From contig JAIVJZ010000009.1 of assembly GCA_020199775.1 (NCBI GenBank), forward strand, positions 1 through 58,158: a stretch of DNA of 58,158 nucleotides, read 5' to 3'. Positions 17,742 to 27,541 of the stretch are shown one piece after another. A model generated the notes under the pieces. The model saw only the letters and a list, made by a program, of their open reading frames with translations. It made no database searches and was not told the DNA's origin. The DNA is from Acidobacteriota bacterium. GTDB taxonomy: Bacteria; Acidobacteriota; Blastocatellia; Pyrinomonadales; Pyrinomonadaceae. Position numbers and translations under genes: made by a program. The stretch's first letter is position 1, and each line of letters begins with the position of its first letter.

Positions 17742-19079
17742 ATGAATACAAGCCGAATCCGGCTGTTGTACATCGGCGCACCTCTCGCGGTGTGCCTCCT
17801 GACATTTACCTTGATGCGGCTATCGAACCGCGTTGACGCCCAAGCCGGATGTATTAATTGTTTGCCGACCACGGCGAATACAGGTCAGCAAGACACTTGG
17901 CCGCAGAATACGACTGTGACCGTTAACATCTCCCCGATGTTCACTGCGGAACAAAGGCGAGGCATCGAGCAGGCATTCAGGAACTGGCAGAACAATCAGG
18001 GCAATGCCGGCATCAGGTATAATTTCACCTCCAACCCTACCCCTGTTTCCGGCACGCCCAACACGATCCAAGTTAATAGTGAAAATCCGCCGCTCGATAA
18101 TGGGCAGCAGCCCCAAGCCACTACGACGCTTCGCTCCAATCTTGGCAACACCAATCTCGAAAGCGCGATCATTCAAGTGCATCGAGGCGTTACCAACGAA
18201 GTCGCCATGTTGGAGGCGATGGCGCACGAAATCGGACACACATACGGGCTGGACGATTGCCCCGACTGCTGTGACGGGACTTCGGTGATGGCCGGATACA
18301 ACTACTTCAACGACGTTCAATCCGGCACGGGCACACCCTCGTCATGCGATAGCGCGGTAGCCAACACAGCGGGCAACTATCCTGCTCCCACACCAACACC
18401 CACGCCGACAGCCACCCCTTTCGAGGACTACTGTTTCCGCACCGACACCGATTGCTACGAACAGGGCTATCATCAGGGACTCGACCCCATGACCTGTAAG
18501 TGCTACGGCGAACCCGTGGATTGCGGCAGCCACTTCGGCCACTGCTCGCCCGTCATCATCGACATCGCGGGCGACGGCTTCCGGTTGACGAGCGCGGCGG
18601 GCGGCGTCTCCTTCGACATGGACGGCGACGGCACGCCCGAACATCTCTCGTGGACGGAAGCGGGCACGGACGACGCGTGGCTCATCCTCGACCGCAACTC
18701 AAACGGCGCGGTTGACGACGGCACGGAGTTATTCGGCAACCACTCGCCGCAGCCGCCCTCGGCCGCGCCCAACGGCTTCCTCGCGCTGGCCGAATACGAC
18801 CGGCCGGAGCAGGGCGGCAACTCGGACGGCGTGATTGACGCCGGGGATTCGATCTATCGTTCACTGCGTCTGTGGCAGGACGCTAAGCACGACGGCGTCT
18901 CCGAGGCGGCGGAACTACACATGCTCCCGGCGTTGGACGTGGCCGCGCTGCACCTGAACTACAAGGAGTCGAAACGCACGGACGAGCACGGCAACGGGTT
19001 CCGGTATCGCGCGAAAGTCAGGGACGCGCGCGGGGCGCGAGTCGGGCGTTGGGCGTGGGACGTGTTCCTCGTGCGCTAA
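17742..19079 (+). CDS. Secreted metzincin-type metalloprotease with calcium-loop C-terminus
   Basis: A 445-residue exported protein. After a signal segment (7-34) comes a matrixin-like domain, with AHEIGHTYGLDDC (161-173) fitting HExxHxxGxxD; the third zinc ligand would be Asp in place of the usual His, and SVMAG (181-185) supplies the Met-turn. A Thr/Pro linker (TPTPTPTATP) follows, then a Cys-rich region and a C-terminal part with DxDxDG-like calcium loops (DMDGDGTPEH, DRNSNGAVDDG) as in secreted adhesins. A GAGGGTGAG site precedes the ATG. The substrate is unknown; the Cys-rich region suggests a folded extracellular protein. Confidence 0.82.
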   Translation: MNTSRIRLLYIGAPLAVCLLTFTLMRLSNRVDAQAGCINCLPTTANTGQQDTWPQNTTVTVNISPMFTAEQRRGIEQAFRNWQNNQGNAGIRYNFTSNPTPVSGTPNTIQVNSENPPLDNGQQPQATTTLRSNLGNTNLESAIIQVHRGVTNEVAMLEAMAHEIGHTYGLDDCPDCCDGTSVMAGYNYFNDVQSGTGTPSSCDSAVANTAGNYPAPTPTPTPTATPFEDYCFRTDTDCYEQGYHQGLDPMTCKCYGEPVDCGSHFGHCSPVIIDIAGDGFRLTSAAGGVSFDMDGDGTPEHLSWTEAGTDDAWLILDRNSNGAVDDGTELFGNHSPQPPSAAPNGFLALAEYDRPEQGGNSDGVIDAGDSIYRSLRLWQDAKHDGVSEAAELHMLPALDVAALHLNYKESKRTDEHGNGFRYRAKVRDARGARVGRWAWDVFLVR

Positions 19080-19099
19080 TCAATTTCCGAAGCTAACAG

Positions 19100-19139
19100 G
19101 AAACCGCCCGCCCGTCGTCACAGACCGGCGGGCGGTTTC
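19100..19139 (+). terminator. Rho-independent terminator
   Basis: GAAACCGCCCGCC pairs perfectly with GGCGGGCGGTTTC around a fourteen-base loop, followed by TGTTTG. It ends the metzincin operon. Confidence 0.85.
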
Positions 19140-19313
19140 TGTTTGAGAGTGACACGCGCGCGTCTGCAAGGCTACCCGGTCGCGTTATCTTTTCCGGTTC
19201 GCGCGAGGCGGTTTTAGCCTTGAGAGGTTCTGCTGTCTTGAAACGCGCGTCGCTTTGCGTCTATGCTGGAGGCACACAAGTTCTTACAGTTTCAGGCCAC
19301 GGTGAAATAACTG

Positions 19314-20504
19314 ATGCCTTCTGGACAAAAGGTGCTGGCGGTCGTCCTCGGCGGGGGCGCGGGCACGCGCCTGTTTCCTTTGACGCACCAGCGTTCCAAA
19401 CCGTCGCTCAACCGCCACATCGCGCGCACCTATCGTTTCAGCGGCTTCTCCGACGGCTTCGTCGAAATCCTCGCCGCCGAACAGACGCCCGAAAGCCCGC
19501 AGTGGTTTCAGGGAACGGCCGACGCCGTGCGACAGGTGTTGCCGCACATCCACGATTGGGGCATCGACACGCTGCTCATCCTCTCCGGCGACCACCTCTA
19601 CCGGATGGACTACCGCAAGTTTCTCGCGCGCCACTACGAGGCGAAGGCCGACGTGACCGTCTCGGTCGTGCCCTTCGTGCGCGAGCAGGCCGAGGAGTTC
19701 GGCCTGCTCAAGGCCGACCCGACGGGGCGCATCCTTGAGTTTCGCGAGAAGCCGAAGGGCCAAGCCCTCGAAGAGATGCGCGTCGACACGACGGCCTTCG
19801 GGCTCTCGGCGGAAGAGGCCGCGCGCCGCCCGTTTCTCGCCTCGATGGGCATCTACGTCTTCGACTACAAACGCCTGCGCGAACTGCTCGCGGAGAACCC
19901 CGCGTGGGTGGACTTCGGGCGCGAAGTCATCCCCGCCGCGATCAAGGACTACAACGTGCAGTCGTATCTCTTCGACGATTACTGGGAAGACATCGGGACG
20001 ATCTCGGCCTTCCACGCCGCCAACTTAGACATGACCTCGCTCTTGCCGAAATTCAACTTCTTCGACACGGAAGCGCCCATCTACACGCGCCCGCGCTATC
20101 TTCCGCCGTCGAAAGTCCACCACTGCGAGATCGTCGATTCGATCATCGGCGACGGCAGCATCATCAACCGCACGCGGCTCGCGCGCTCCGTCGTCGGCCT
20201 GCGCGCGCGCGTCGAGCCGGGGGCGCGCATCGAAGACACCTACCTGATGGGCGCGGACTACTACCAGTCAATCGAGGAACTGCGCGCCGACGCCGCAGCC
20301 GCCCGCCCGCTCATCGGCATCGGCCGCGACACCGTGATCCGCCACGCCATCATAGACAAGAACGCGCGCATCGGCGCGAACGTTCGCCTCACGAACGAAG
20401 CGGGCGTCAAACACTTCGACCACGAAGCGGGGTGCTACTACATCCGTGAGGGCATCATCATCGTCCCGAAGAACGCGACCGTCAAAGACGGCACGGTGGT
20501 TTGA
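19314..20504 (+). CDS. glgC: Glucose-1-phosphate adenylyltransferase GlgC with internal deletion
   Basis: GlgC makes ADP-glucose for glycogen. The 396 residues align with the cyanobacterial/plant type of about 430. The start [17 protein letters not shown], the [12 protein letters not shown] segment, [26 protein letters not shown] and the C-terminal beta-helix are all present. But the sequence jumps from QRSKP directly to [12 protein letters not shown] (residue about 31): the usual 35 residues between, including the GKYRLIDIP and NCINS segments, are missing in frame. These belong to the nucleotide-binding fold, so activity is doubtful. The ATG at 19314 has no strong site. A sequencing or assembly artefact cannot be excluded. 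Confidence 0.9.
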   Translation: MPSGQKVLAVVLGGGAGTRLFPLTHQRSKPSLNRHIARTYRFSGFSDGFVEILAAEQTPESPQWFQGTADAVRQVLPHIHDWGIDTLLILSGDHLYRMDYRKFLARHYEAKADVTVSVVPFVREQAEEFGLLKADPTGRILEFREKPKGQALEEMRVDTTAFGLSAEEAARRPFLASMGIYVFDYKRLRELLAENPAWVDFGREVIPAAIKDYNVQSYLFDDYWEDIGTISAFHAANLDMTSLLPKFNFFDTEAPIYTRPRYLPPSKVHHCEIVDSIIGDGSIINRTRLARSVVGLRARVEPGARIEDTYLMGADYYQSIEELRADAAAARPLIGIGRDTVIRHAIIDKNARIGANVRLTNEAGVKHFDHEAGCYYIREGIIIVPKNATVKDGTVV

Positions 20505-20522
20505 AGACAGGATGAACGGCTA

Positions 20523-20607
20523 AGGGGAAAAGGGAAAAGGGAAAAGGGGAAGGGGTGAAGGAGAAAACATTTTCTTCCTTCACCCCTTCCCCTTTTCCCT
20601 TTTCCCT
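20523..20607. repeat. GGGAAAA-heptad inverted repeat
   Basis: A left arm of GGGAAAA units (20523-20567) and a reverse-complement right arm (20570-20607) flank a two-to-four-base turn within GAGAAAACATTTTCTTC. It lies between the convergent glgC and VWA genes and ends three bases before the VWA stop codon, where it can act as a terminator for both. Confidence 0.85.
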
Positions 20608-20610
20608 GCT

Positions 20611-21996
20611 TTATCTTTCCGCGAGCGGTGACCTGCGCAGAACGGGTTGCGAGCGTCTGCGGTCGTCCTGTGCCGTGGTGTTGACGGTGTTGTTGTTGTT
20701 CGAACCGCCCGGGTTGTAGATGTAGCTGTCGCGCGCCCGGACGGCGAGGTCGGGGCGCATGACGCGAACCTTGATTCGCCGACGCTGGCCGGGCTGTCCC
20801 TGCTGTTTCGGGTAGTAGCCGAGACTGTACTGGCGTCGCAGTTCTTCGGCGACGAGCGTGAACGCGCTCTCGATGTCGCGCGTGGTGTCGGCGCGGTAGA
20901 CGCGCGCGCCCGACAGACGCGCCATGTCGCGCAGGTAAGCGTCGCCGCGTTCGTACTCCTCACGCGTGCAGCCCGTGCAGTTGCCGCCGCCCGTCCCGCC
21001 GCCGTAAACGCCGCCACCGCTTCCGCCGCCGCCCCCGCCGATGCGGATACTTCCGCCGGTGATGATGTCCGCGAAGATGTCGGCGATACCGCCCGTTCTG
21101 CGCCGCGACCCGCCGCCGCCACCGCCGTAGACGCCGCCGCCGCCCCGTGAGGCCGTGCTCGCGTTGTAAGTGTCGTACTGGACGGGGTAGATCAGCGCGT
21201 CGAGTTCTTCCGCGTCCTGCGCGTTGGTCTGGTAGCTGGCGCGGCGGCTGGTAGTGTCAACGCCGTCGGTGAAGAGGAGCATGGCCTTGCGCCCGTCGAT
21301 GCGGTTGAAGCGTTGGTTGATGATGAAATCCACGGCGTCGTAGAGTTTCGTGCCTTCGCCGGGGCGCACGCGACGGATGGCGTCGCGCAGGCGCGCGCGG
21401 TCGCTCGTCGCCTCTGACAGCACGCGCACCTCGTCGTCGAACGAGACGACGAGCACGCGATCTTCGGGTCGCAGTTGGTTGACGAACGAGATGGCGGCGT
21501 CCTGAATCTCCGTGAGCCGGTAGCGCGTCGAGCCCGACGTGTCGATGACGAGCGCGACGGTGAAGGGTTTTTCGACCGTGGCGAAATAGGCGATCTCCTG
21601 TTCGACGCCCTCTTCCCAGATACGAAACTCCGCCTGCCGGACGCTCGGCACATACTTGCCCGCCCTGTCCATCACGCTCACCGGGATTGTCACGAGCGAC
21701 GTGTTGACGCGCACGACTTCGTTCTCGTCAACTTCGGTGGAATCGCCCGCGGGCGCGTTGCCCGCGCGTTGTTGCCCCGCATCGGGGCCAATCGCCCCGC
21801 CGAGCGTCGGCGGACGACGCGGCGGCGTGGTCGCGTCGCGCGCGGGTTGTGTGGCGGTTCGGGGCGCGTTCGTCGAAGTAGTAGCGCCGCCGCCGGACGA
21901 CTGCCCGACGCGGCGCGGGCGCGTTTGTGCGTAAGTTGGAGAAACGGAAATTGCGAGCAGGGAGAGGAGTACGATGCAGGCGGCGAACTTTCTCAT
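20611..21996 (-). CDS. Secreted VWA-domain protein with Gly-rich insert
   Basis: A 461-residue paralogue of the protein at 5798-7054. A signal peptide (1-24, ending TYAQ) leads into an Arg/Pro/Thr-rich linker, the VNTSLVTIPVSVMDRAG segment, and a VWA domain with DTSGSTR at about 152 and LFTDGVDTTSRRA. A Gly-rich insert (about 285-340, GGGGVYGGGGGG) and a CTGCTREEYERG segment are peculiar to this copy. The tail QYSLGYYPKQQG matches the family. The ATG at 21996 has AAAGGAG eleven bases upstream; a frame extension to 22032 lacks a site. It is monocistronic. Confidence 0.88.
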   Translation of the reverse strand: MRKFAACIVLLSLLAISVSPTYAQTRPRRVGQSSGGGATTSTNAPRTATQPARDATTPPRRPPTLGGAIGPDAGQQRAGNAPAGDSTEVDENEVVRVNTSLVTIPVSVMDRAGKYVPSVRQAEFRIWEEGVEQEIAYFATVEKPFTVALVIDTSGSTRYRLTEIQDAAISFVNQLRPEDRVLVVSFDDEVRVLSEATSDRARLRDAIRRVRPGEGTKLYDAVDFIINQRFNRIDGRKAMLLFTDGVDTTSRRASYQTNAQDAEELDALIYPVQYDTYNASTASRGGGGVYGGGGGGSRRRTGGIADIFADIITGGSIRIGGGGGGSGGGVYGGGTGGGNCTGCTREEYERGDAYLRDMARLSGARVYRADTTRDIESAFTLVAEELRRQYSLGYYPKQQGQPGQRRRIKVRVMRPDLAVRARDSYIYNPGGSNNNNTVNTTAQDDRRRSQPVLRRSPLAER

Positions 21997-22093
21997 GGCC
22001 TTTTCAACTCCTTTAGACGAACCATTATACAACGACCACGAGGCGCGGACTAACCTTTGATGCGGATCACGCCCGATAGATGCCCGGAAGTGA

Positions 22094-22182
22094 AACGATG
22101 AAGTAGGAACGATGAACGATGAACTAAAAGAAAACTGCTTTTTGTCTTCAGTTCATCGTTCATCGTTCATCGTTCATCGTTT
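22094..22182. repeat. GAACGAT-heptad inverted repeat overlapping a stop codon
   Basis: The left arm is AACGATG, AAGTAGG, AACGATG, AACGATG; the right arm is four GTTCATC units. The core at 22125-22148 reads, on the minus strand, AAGACAAAAAGCAGTTTTCT, shared with the loci at 26611 and 50676. The right arm runs into the M14 peptidase gene and supplies its last two codons and its stop. Confidence 0.88.
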
Positions 22183-24672
22183 GTCTTCAATCGCGTTCCA
22201 GATGAAGGGGAATGTGCCCCACGTCTGGGCGCGGTGCTGGGGACGGAAAGCGAAGAGGACGACGCGCCCGCGGCCTAACGTGACCTCCGCGAGCGCGATT
22301 TTGCCCGCGAGCAACTTTTCGCCGAGCAGCCAGCCGGAGCGCAGCGCGTCGCGCTCGGCGTAGCGCGCGACGACGCGGACGCGCCCGCCCGCGCCCTCCG
22401 TCGGTTCGTAGGCGGAACTGTTGATGAAATAGGCGTCAACGTCGCGTCCGAAGCCGCGCGCGAGCGGGTGCGCGGCGTCAACTTCGAGCCGCAGGATCGA
22501 GCCGGGGCCGTAGAATTCCGAAGTCTTCACGTTTTCCAGAACGTTTCGGAGCGGCAATTTGAAACGCTTGACGGCGAGTTCCGAGGCGGCGTCGAAGCAG
22601 ATGAGCGTGCCGCCGTCTTCGACGAAGCGGCGCAAATTATCCACGCCCGCCTCCGTGATGCCGCCCGTCAATTCCGGCGGCGCGGTCTCCCGGTTTCGTC
22701 CCTCGACGATCTCGCGCAGGCGCATCGACGGCAGCACGATCACGTCATGCTTCGCGCGCAGGTTTCCGGCGCGCACGTCGCGGTCGCGCAACGTCTGGAA
22801 CGGCACGTTGAACGTGTCGAAGACGTAGCGCGTCCAGCCTTCGTCCATCGAATTAGTCCAACTCCGGTAGAGCGCGAGTCGCACGTCGCGGCGCGTGAGA
22901 GGATTTTGCATCGGCGAAGCCGCGCCGCCTCCGGCGGGTTGCAGCCCCGCGTCGCGCCACGCCTGTGCGCCCTCGCGCAGGAGAGTCAGCCGCCGCTCGG
23001 ACGCGGCTTCACGGATGCTCCGAACGGGAAGGGCGCGCACGCCCATCTGCATCGGCAGCGTCCACCCGGCGACATCGTAAGGACGCTCCGCCTCGCCCCC
23101 GGCGGTGCGGCGGTCGGGGTAGATTTGCTTCTCGAAGAGCGTCTTGATGTTGGCGCGGTAGGGCTGCGCGAGAAAGACGAGGTAACTACCCGCAGGGATC
23201 GCGGGCGGGTTTTGCGTGAAGTCGTTATAGACCGCGCCGCGCGTGCCCGCCGTCATCACATGCAACTCGCGTTCGAGACGATGAACCTCGACGCCCTGCT
23301 CGACGAGCGCGCTGATCAGTTTCGCCACGTTCGCGCCTTTGCCCTGCCCCGCCGGAATCACGTACCCGATTTCCGCGTCGGCAATGCCGCCCGCGCCTTC
23401 GATGCCGCGCCGCCCCAGTTCGTAAAAGTTGCGCAGGTAACGCTCGCGGTATTTCGCCGCCATCGAGAGCACGGCGCGCGAGGCTGTCAACTCGATACTC
23501 ATGATGTCGCGCGGCCGCCAGGTGCCGCCCGGCCACGGGTCTGGAAAGTTGGTCGCGGGCTGGAGCGCGGAGGGCATCCCGCGCGAGGTGCTGCGTGCGA
23601 GTTGTTCGCGCGTCACCTCGACGGGCGACATCAAACGCGCGCTCGCCGCCTCGGTGAGGATGCCGATGGAGTTGTGATAGTAGGGCGCGGTGCGAAAGCC
23701 GCCGTGCCACCACGTGTCGTAGAGGGCGTTGGTGATGACGCCCTGCCTGCCTTCGGCCTGCAAGTCGGCGGCGATCTTGTGGCCGATGAGACCGACTTCG
23801 CGCAGCAGCAGCGGCGGGATATTCGGGTTCGGCGGATCGAAGAAGGGCGGGACGAAGAAACGCGACCCCGTCGCGCCCTGCTGGTGCACGTCGTAGACTA
23901 CCTGCGGAAACCACTCGCGCCAGAAGAGGCGCGTGATGATTTGCGTCTCCTTGAGGTTGAGCATGAACCAATCGCGGTTGTTGTCGTGCCCGGCGTAGTG
24001 GTGATAAAGCTCGGGCGGCTCGGTTCCCTCGTAGGGCGTGCCGAGAGTTTTGCGATACCAGTCGGCGACGATGTCCACGCCGTCCGGGTTGGCGGCCGGG
24101 ATGAGCAGCAGGATCGTGTTCTGCAAAATCTCGCGCGTCGCGGCGTCTTCGGCCGACGCCAACTCGTAGGCGAGTTGCATGGACATCTGCGAGGCGACGA
24201 TCTCGGTCGAATGGATCGAGCATGAGATGGCGACGACGGTTTTGCCCGTGCGCGTCAGAGCCTCGCGCTCCGCTTCCGCGAGCGCGAGGCGCGGGTCTGC
24301 GAGGCGGCGTTGGATGTCTTGGTACTTCGCCAGATTGCGTATATTCTCTGGCGCGCTGATGAAGGCGACGACGAGCGGGCGTCCCAAAGTCGTCTGCCCG
24401 AGCGTTTGCATCCGCACGCGCTCGCTCGCCCGGTCGAGGCGCGTGAAGTAGTTGACGATCTGTTTCCAGTCGGCAATCGTGCGGTCGTCGCCCGGTTTGA
24501 AGCCGAGGACGGACACGGGCGAAGGCGGCGGCGAAGCAGTGGCGGCGCGGTTCGCGACCGGAGCGCGTCGCGTTTGGGCTTGGGCGGGTGACGCGAAGAC
24601 GCCGGAGAAGAAAACGGCCGAGAGGGCGACGACAAAAATAGAGAGTGCGAGCCGGAGAACGGAGCGAGCCAT
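22174..24672 (-). CDS. Secreted M14-family metallopeptidase
   Basis: An 832-residue exported protein with a signal peptide (residues 1-33, ending AQAQ). The zinc-carboxypeptidase domain follows: CSIHSTEI gives the HxxE pair (His 153, Glu 156), NPDG and NNRDWFMLN are the substrate-binding segments, VVYDVHQQG the third zinc His, and ILTEAA holds the catalytic Glu. The C-terminal 400 residues include a type 1 glutamine amidotransferase-like region (VIVLPSMRLREIVEG), as in the large M14 proteins of Bacteroidetes and Acidobacteria. The ATG at 24672 faces plsC. The last codons and the stop lie in a heptad repeat. Confidence 0.9.
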   Translation of the reverse strand: MARSVLRLALSIFVVALSAVFFSGVFASPAQAQTRRAPVANRAATASPPPSPVSVLGFKPGDDRTIADWKQIVNYFTRLDRASERVRMQTLGQTTLGRPLVVAFISAPENIRNLAKYQDIQRRLADPRLALAEAEREALTRTGKTVVAISCSIHSTEIVASQMSMQLAYELASAEDAATREILQNTILLLIPAANPDGVDIVADWYRKTLGTPYEGTEPPELYHHYAGHDNNRDWFMLNLKETQIITRLFWREWFPQVVYDVHQQGATGSRFFVPPFFDPPNPNIPPLLLREVGLIGHKIAADLQAEGRQGVITNALYDTWWHGGFRTAPYYHNSIGILTEAASARLMSPVEVTREQLARSTSRGMPSALQPATNFPDPWPGGTWRPRDIMSIELTASRAVLSMAAKYRERYLRNFYELGRRGIEGAGGIADAEIGYVIPAGQGKGANVAKLISALVEQGVEVHRLERELHVMTAGTRGAVYNDFTQNPPAIPAGSYLVFLAQPYRANIKTLFEKQIYPDRRTAGGEAERPYDVAGWTLPMQMGVRALPVRSIREAASERRLTLLREGAQAWRDAGLQPAGGGAASPMQNPLTRRDVRLALYRSWTNSMDEGWTRYVFDTFNVPFQTLRDRDVRAGNLRAKHDVIVLPSMRLREIVEGRNRETAPPELTGGITEAGVDNLRRFVEDGGTLICFDAASELAVKRFKLPLRNVLENVKTSEFYGPGSILRLEVDAAHPLARGFGRDVDAYFINSSAYEPTEGAGGRVRVVARYAERDALRSGWLLGEKLLAGKIALAEVTLGRGRVVLFAFRPQHRAQTWGTFPFIWNAIEDKR

Positions 24673-25552
24673 GCCTGATTCTCTTTCACCAAAAATGTTT
24701 GAGACGGAACGTGTGTGTGCGGGCGTCGAGTCTAGCACAGACGCGGGCGCGCCGCGCACCACCAACGCCGCCGCCGCCGCGCCGGTCGCGCCGGAGAAGA
24801 GGGAGAGCGCGGTCGCGGCGGGGGCGGGGCGCGCCGCGCTCCGCGACCGGCTGCATCACTGGTGGATTCTGTTCGTCGCGGGCGCGCTCCTGCTCATCTT
24901 CGGGCCGCCGGTGCTGCTCATCGCGTGGCTCTTGGGGAGGCGCGAGTGGGTCTACCCGATTGCCCTGTGGGGCGCGCGTCAATGGCTGTGCCTGAGTGGG
25001 ATGCGCGTCCGCGTGCGCGGGCTGGAACAACTCGACCCGCGACAGACTTACATCTTCATCGCCAACCATCGCTCGTACCTCGACACGGCGACGCTCTTCG
25101 CCTATACGGGGCGGCGCATCGGGCTGTTCGCCAAAAAAGAGTTGTTGAAAGTGCCCATCCTCGGCGTCGGCATGGGCTTCGTGAATATCATGGCGATTGA
25201 TCGCTCCAACCGCGAACGCGCGCTCGCCACCGTGCGCTCCGCCACCGAAAGAATCCGCTCCGGCGTCTCCTTCGGCGTCTTCGCGGAGGGCACGCGCGCC
25301 CGTCCCGGCCAACTGCTGCCGTTCAAGAAAGGCGCGTTCTACATGGCGATTGAGACGGGCGTGAGCGTCGTCCCCGTGGCGATGAAAAACACGGACAGGC
25401 TGATGGGTAAAGGCGAGGGCACGGCGCGCCCCGGCACGATTGAGATGGTCATCCTCCCGCCGGTCGAAACCAAAGGGCTCTCGACGGATGAAGACGTTAA
25501 ACGCCTCATGGCCGAAGTGCGCTCGCGCATCGCGGAAGAGTTGGAAAGATAG
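24671..25552 (+). CDS. plsC: 1-acyl-sn-glycerol-3-phosphate acyltransferase PlsC
   Basis: PlsC acylates lysophosphatidate to phosphatidate at the membrane. The 293 residues have membrane segments at about 63-88, the catalytic NHRSYLD (132-138) and FAEGTR (204-209), then PFKKGAFYMAIETGVSVVPVA. The first 55 residues are Ala-rich and not conserved. The ATG at 24671 has GGAG six bases upstream but shares the CATG palindrome with the divergent M14 start; an ATG at 24695 is an alternative. The frame is open much further upstream, but only as antisense to the M14 gene. A 25-bp terminator follows. Confidence 0.9.
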   Translation: MPDSLSPKMFETERVCAGVESSTDAGAPRTTNAAAAAPVAPEKRESAVAAGAGRAALRDRLHHWWILFVAGALLLIFGPPVLLIAWLLGRREWVYPIALWGARQWLCLSGMRVRVRGLEQLDPRQTYIFIANHRSYLDTATLFAYTGRRIGLFAKKELLKVPILGVGMGFVNIMAIDRSNRERALATVRSATERIRSGVSFGVFAEGTRARPGQLLPFKKGAFYMAIETGVSVVPVAMKNTDRLMGKGEGTARPGTIEMVILPPVETKGLSTDEDVKRLMAEVRSRIAEELER

Positions 25553-25563
25553 TTAAGCGAAGA

Positions 25564-25622
25564 ATTGAAAACCGGAGGCCGTCGAGAAACAGTTTGCTTC
25601 TCGACGGCCTCCGGTTTTCAAT
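25564..25622. terminator. Long perfect bidirectional hairpin
   Basis: A 25-base arm (25564-25588) is exactly complementary to 25598-25622, with a nine-base loop. It lies between the convergent plsC and LolA-like genes and has A- and T-rich ends on both sides, so it can terminate both. The stem is not made of heptads, unlike the repeat family in this window. Confidence 0.9.
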
Positions 25623-25642
25623 GTGCGCTCGCGCGCGACGCT

Positions 25643-26494
25643 TTAGGGTTTCTTCGGCTGCGGCGTGGGGGAAGCGTCGGGGATGATGTCCTGACCTTCC
25701 TCGATGATCTTCACCTTGGCGCGCGGCCGCGCGAAGTCGGAGAAGGTGATGCGCATGCGCATGCGTATGACCCCGCCGTTGTCGAAAACCAGTTCCTCGT
25801 CGGCGTAGGTGTAAGTGGGAAACCAGAACTTGCCGTCGATCTGTTCGCGGTAGGTGTCGAAAGTCGGGTAGCGCGCGTTCTTCTTTTCGGGGATGCTCTT
25901 GCCGCGCACCTTCACGACCTGCAAATCCTGATCGTCAACCCAGATGCGCCCCATGAAGAAACGCTCCTTCGTCTTCTTCGGGTCGGGCTTCACCTTCGGC
26001 TCCACGTCGAAGACGTACAGGTTCAACTCGTCGATCTTCTCTTTGCCGACGTAGTTGATGTTGTAGAGGTTGATCTTCGAGGGTTCGAGGGCGAAGGTTT
26101 GCGCGCCGCTGAAATCTTCGAGGTCTTCCGCCGTCAATTCGAGGCCTTGCAGCGTCGAGAGCGGGAACAACTCGATCTTCTCGTACTGCTTGCCGCTGTC
26201 GTCAAAGACGAAGCGCGAGACGCGGCGATACTCGCCGGAAATCTGCCCGCCCATCCCGATGGTCTGCACAATGGCCTCGCGCTTGAAACTGTACTGATTG
26301 AACGCCGAACGAAACAACGCCTCTTTGGTCGTGAACTCGCGAATGATGCGTTCGACATCGACGCCCGCCGTCGAGGCCGCGGGTGTGGCGGTCGAAGCCG
26401 TCGAAACCTGCTGCGCCCGGACGGGCAGCGCGGCGGCGACCGACAGCGCGAGAGCAGCCGCCAACACGGGGAATAACAGACGAGAGCTTTTCAT
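25643..26494 (-). CDS. LolA-like outer-membrane lipoprotein-sorting protein
   Basis: A 283-residue exported protein with a signal peptide ending VRAQQ (residue 29). The fold is that of LolA/LppX-type proteins: an N-terminal helix (VERIIREFTTKEALF), then antiparallel strands (YRRVSRFVFDDSGKQYEKIELFP, FMGRIWVDDQDLQVVKVRGKSI, GKFWFPTYTYADEELVF). Such proteins bind lipids or lipoproteins in the periplasm; the ligand here is unknown. The Pro-rich C-terminus ends TPQPKKP. The gene is monocistronic. Confidence 0.8.
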   Translation of the reverse strand: MKSSRLLFPVLAAALALSVAAALPVRAQQVSTASTATPAASTAGVDVERIIREFTTKEALFRSAFNQYSFKREAIVQTIGMGGQISGEYRRVSRFVFDDSGKQYEKIELFPLSTLQGLELTAEDLEDFSGAQTFALEPSKINLYNINYVGKEKIDELNLYVFDVEPKVKPDPKKTKERFFMGRIWVDDQDLQVVKVRGKSIPEKKNARYPTFDTYREQIDGKFWFPTYTYADEELVFDNGGVIRMRMRITFSDFARPRAKVKIIEEGQDIIPDASPTPQPKKP

Positions 26495-26610
26495 AAATTT
26501 TCTCTGAGGAAACTGTGCCAGATTAACCGCCGCCCGCGCACGTCAGACGGCCGAGCGACCCCTTTGTGAAAATTTAAGATGCGGCCGCGGCGGCCAGTGT
26601 TGCCAGAGGA

Positions 26611-26693
26611 AAGTGAGCAGTGAGCAGTGAGCAGTGAGCAGTAAGAAAAGCAGTTTTTCTTCTGCTGCTCACTGCTCACTGCTCACTTTCTTC

Positions 26694-26699
<6 letters not shown>
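26611..26699. repeat. CAGTGAG-heptad inverted repeat overlapping a stop codon
   Basis: The left arm is four CAGTGAG-type units, the right arm CTCACTG units; the core AAGAAAAGCAGTTTTTCTTC (26643-26662) is shared with the loci at 22094 and 50676. The right end TCTCACTG carries the mqnD stop codon (26694-26696) and its last Gln codon. Confidence 0.88.
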
Positions 26700-27530
<831 letters not shown>

Positions 27531-27541
27531 AAGGGTGAATA

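Noticed and set aside
22468..24225. A 585-residue plus-strand frame.
   Set aside because: Antisense to the M14 peptidase, with Arg/Asp/Val-rich content and no domain.
25564..25622. The 25-bp hairpin as a further member of the heptad family.
   Set aside because: Its arms have no seven-base period; it fits an ordinary bidirectional terminator.
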